A stretch of DNA of 64,000 nt. Origin: Clitopilus passeckerianus. Taxonomy: Eukaryota; Basidiomycota; Agaricomycetes; Agaricales; Entolomataceae. How positions within the stretch are numbered: the first letter of the stretch is position 1; each line of letters opens with the position of its first letter. The notes beneath the pieces are model-generated. The model had not been told where the DNA came from and searched no databases. It was given only the letters and a program-made list of their open reading frames with translations. Shown here in pieces: positions 60,701 through 64,000 of the stretch. The position numbers and the translations under genes are program-made. The stretch spans positions 992,001 to 1,056,000 of the forward strand of contig CALYLX010000159.1 in assembly GCA_944990035.1 (NCBI GenBank). Reading direction: 5' to 3'.

Positions 60701-63052
60701 TGTGTGCGACCTAATGATATAGTCGTAGCCCACGCACATCTGTACCGTGACGATCAAGTTCTTAGATATATACATGGTTTCGGGATACCTAAAATCGAAA
60801 AGTTTACCCACCGTTAGCGCGGCGGTAAATCTTCTCAACGGTCGCTGGTGGTATTGATTGTCTCACAGTGATGATACCGAATCCAATCGACCAAATCCAG
60901 GGTGCCAGTTCGAATGAGCAAGTCAGAGACCAACTCAAAGTTTTAGCCAAGATACTGAGCGCTGAGCACTTAGTTCACGTCGGAGAAATATGTCGGGGCT
61001 TGTCTGTGCTCACGGAAGTTCCCGACTCAGATTAAACAAACGCCTGAGCTAAATCTAAATAATTAAATACGAATGTTAGGTAGCTCTCGAAAGAAAAAGG
61101 AGCATTTCGATTGGTATTCCATGATATTCCAAAAGAATAGCATTCTGTAATCTACTGGCTTTGCGATGCAATTTTCCAGCTGAACGATCCTCTTAGCATG
61201 CTTGGAGCCGACCGTGGACGCCCCCGTCAATTCATCAGGAGTTTGAACAACAACAAAGTTGGTCTTGGTGTTCTTGGAATTACCCAGCGCTACCGAATGC
61301 CACCCATACACTATATATGACGAGCTGCGCTGTCTCCAGCGCCCCGCCGGCCGGTCTCCCCTCACATGTTGACTCCATAACCACGATGCAAGAGGGGATG
61401 TTACTGAACACCCGAACAATGTAGCTACCATTGCGATTCAGTATTTTCCGCCGGATTTCTAGGTGAGTTCTTAACGGGTCGTTGTGTGTCGGTCGACTGG
61501 TTGGGTAGGTCTCGTTTAACTGGAGCCCGGTGATAGAAGGCCCGAACGGGAGGTACGGGAGGAGGGGGCACTTGAGGGGGCAGGTTGGAGGGGAGAATTA
61601 TGGGATGGAAAACCGACGGGAAAGTCGCCAGTATAACGGCTCTTATGAGGGTATGTGCGCAGAATATCACCCATATTTATCGCCTTTCCGAACCAAGCAA
61701 CTTGCAGGCATGACAACCTGCAAGCATAGGAGCGCCGAGTCCCGCCGCCTATGCTAGAGGGCACACTAGGCTGCCTGGCTGGGCAACGCTTGCGCCTCAA
61801 GCGCCAGTTACTATCACTGCTCTTGAAGCACATATTCAATACCAGCTGTGATCTCACTAATTTTTGGAGCCTACGACACGAGCCTACCCACCACTGGCAT
61901 CACCAGACTTGGCCACCCTTTTACACGCTGAGCACGGCAAGGGCAAGAAGCGATTACCACTTCGATGACAACATCAAACCTTCATGCCTCTGGCACAGGA
62001 TCTTCCTGGACGTTCTACATGAGAATTATCGAAAGCAGCAGACACAATAGTTCATATGGACGTAGAAGGGGGTGCTACGTCCAACATGTTGCATGGGGTC
62101 GGGGATAGCTAATATTCCCGGGCACAAATACAGCGCTCCTTGTGTGCCAGGGAGTGGCTTCCACCTCTACAGATGTCACCAGATATTTTCTGTAATCAAC
62201 CTAAGAAAAACCGACCATACCAATTTAACCGCCCGACCCTTCAGAAGCTCCAGGTTCGTGTAAGGACGGCCCCCGATATCAATCAGAAATCCGACGAGAT
62301 GCATGTGCTTCATATCATAGGCCCTTTCCATTCCATTATCAGGTGAAGAGATAGGCAGGCAATTAACCGCTCGTCCCAGAGGTTTGAAGGGGCGTAAATG
62401 AGTCCGTCATCGCCGGCATGCAGCCTACCCCTCAGCCTGCTTTTGGGGCTTTCCAAGATAGCCTGGGGGCTCCTTTGGAGTAAAATGACACCACATGTTT
62501 GTGTTTCTCATGACACCTTCCAGTCAAGGCTAGGGTGTAGTACTTGCGCTCCCATGAGGTGGTGATCGACCAGAAAGAATGCTCAAACTATAGATGATGC
62601 CTCTTCAGCATGTTGTAGAACAAGGCCGTAATGCCGTTTTAACAGTTTTGCCTTTGTCGTCCTCGCATATGTCAATGCAAAACGTATAGGCTCGGAGGTC
62701 AGGGAGATCCTCCGAATCCGGGAAAATCAGATCAGAGGTATCATCAGACGCAAGCGATTAGAGGGTGGTCTGGTGAGGTTGTTTGAATTATGGAGGGTGG
62801 CAGGTGGAAGAAGAGGGCATTTTGACATATGCGGGTTTGTGTAATTACGCTCACCTCCGTTTAAATACTACGAAAGCTGGATTGATGACTCGATATAGCC
62901 GTAAGGGCCAAAAATCGGAAGATCAGTATTTTTGAACAGCAGTCTAAAAATAGGACATGTCAGGCTGAGGCTATTTTAGGCGTTGTTGTTCATAATGATG
63001 ATCTCGTCAACGAGGTAAGGGGAGGCGTATCAGCAGATTATATATACTTGCA
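60701..63052. other. Long intergenic region, nothing supported
   Basis: About 2.35 kb. Frames at 61063..61431 (minus, 122 codons) and 61516..61857 (minus, 113 codons) have no recognised motif. No repeat or RNA gene seen. Confidence 0.45.
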
Positions 63053-63904
63053 ATGGGCCATGACAAGCGTCGCGGCTTGCGAGCCCGCCGCCCATTACCG
63101 CCAATGATACCAAGAGCGAAACGATCACCACTCACTTCCTTTCTCGTGACGATATACAAGCTTGGTATATTTCCGATCATTGCTTTGTGGACAGTTCTCG
63201 AGCTTGTCGCTGGATTGCTGCTTGGGGTCCTGGCGCTACCGTGGACACTTCATTATTACTCCTCCAACCATGGACTCCTGTACAGCGATAGAAAACTTAC
63301 CAGGCGACACGCAGAACACATCCAACACACGAACGACGACGTTAATGGGATGATGCCCTACCTTACCCGACGTGCAGCACATTCACATGCAGCTGTCGCG
63401 TTCTATCCTCATGATGCAGAGGACTCATACTGCTGCTTTCCGGGGAAGGGGTCTTTCGAGACCGCTTACAGCTATCCGAGCCTCTCCAAATTGTTCATGG
63501 CTTTGGACGAGGCTGGATGGACCCGAGAAGTAGTCTACGATCTCTTCGCGGAGATGGCTTTAGATCCAGAAGCCCGACAAGACATCACAGCAGTAAAGAG
63601 GCGAGCCTGCAGAGGTGGCATTCTTCGAAGGACAGGTTCTGTGCCCCCATACCACTCACAATTCCTAATCGCATGGACAAAACCACCACCAGCCATGCTC
63701 AAAGCTAGCCCTGATCAGAGCGTCGTGGAAGTGGATATGTCAAGTGCAGCATGGGTTCTGGCTGGTGGTGCCGTCCTTCGGCCGAAAAACGAGCAAACCT
63801 TGTGCGCATTGGAGAAGCTTAACGGGCAGCTGGACATGTGGAAGTTTGTCACGAGTGAGGATGATTTCAGGGAAAAGAGGTGTTGGCAGTATGTGGTCCT
63901 TTAG
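63053..63904 (+). CDS. Uncharacterised single-pass membrane protein
   Basis: Single-exon frame of 283 residues. A basic N-terminus (RRGLRARRPLP) is followed by one long hydrophobic segment at about residues 31-66, then a soluble domain without cysteine pairs or catalytic motifs that I recognise. Positive-inside charge suggests the N-terminus is cytosolic. A TATATA element lies only about 10 bp before the ATG. If it is the TATA box, translation would start lower down, for example at the in-frame Met at residue 18. Intact; function unknown. Confidence 0.6.
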   Translation: MGHDKRRGLRARRPLPPMIPRAKRSPLTSFLVTIYKLGIFPIIALWTVLELVAGLLLGVLALPWTLHYYSSNHGLLYSDRKLTRRHAEHIQHTNDDVNGMMPYLTRRAAHSHAAVAFYPHDAEDSYCCFPGKGSFETAYSYPSLSKLFMALDEAGWTREVVYDLFAEMALDPEARQDITAVKRRACRGGILRRTGSVPPYHSQFLIAWTKPPPAMLKASPDQSVVEVDMSSAAWVLAGGAVLRPKNEQTLCALEKLNGQLDMWKFVTSEDDFREKRCWQYVVL

Positions 63905-64000
63905 AGGTGGGTCTCCTCGACTTTATTTGACTGCTGAGTATTCATGCTGAGTGTCTCCTTCCGATCTTAGGTGGTACACCCTCGGGAGTTCAAGTTACGT

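Overview
The window is filamentous-fungal nuclear DNA, most probably from a mushroom-forming basidiomycete (Agaricomycetes). Coding regions are split by many short introns of about 45-65 nt with GT..AG ends. The conserved genes (DHH1, PP1/GLC7, ATG11, a RAN1/SKS1-like kinase) are fungal. Several accessory families are ones I know mainly from Agaricomycetes: HNH_2 proteins, GT32 glycosyltransferases, OTT_1508-type deaminases, ricin-B-like lectins, NACHT-ankyrin proteins and 7-TM families. No tRNA, rRNA, CRISPR array or intact transposon was recognised.

Layout. 0-20 kb is a mixed block: a short-chain dehydrogenase, a small secreted coiled-coil protein, an HNH-family gene broken by one nonsense codon, a GT32 glycosyltransferase, DHH1, a membrane-anchored DUF7729-like protein, a probable deaminase, an unidentified decayed gene and a decayed GNAT acetyltransferase. 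20-26 kb has a DUF1769 gene followed by a cluster of ricin-B-like lectin genes: two intact-looking copies, one divergent copy, one pseudogene and one N-terminal fragment. A promoter-containing segment is also duplicated. 28-46 kb is the conserved part: a very long PH-domain protein, PP1 (with a GC-AG intron), an MFS sugar transporter and ATG11. 46-53 kb holds a NACHT-ankyrin NLR-like gene with a predicted N-terminal membrane anchor. Its ankyrin domain has a two-repeat higher-order period and at least two reading-frame disruptions, and the gene lies between two diverged copies of a roughly 300-bp segment. 53-64 kb has a RAN1/SKS1-like kinase, a TENA/heme-oxygenase-like protein, an intact GNAT related to the decayed one, a frame-disrupted 7-TM gene and a small membrane protein.

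No operon-like organisation is expected or seen. The housekeeping genes look intact. The accessory genes (HNH, GNAT, lectins, NLR, 7-TM) show nonsense codons, frameshifts, exon loss and local duplication, as expected for rapidly turning-over environmental-interaction or defence families. All splice sites were read by eye from consensus and frame continuity. Family assignments come from recognised motifs, not database searches.
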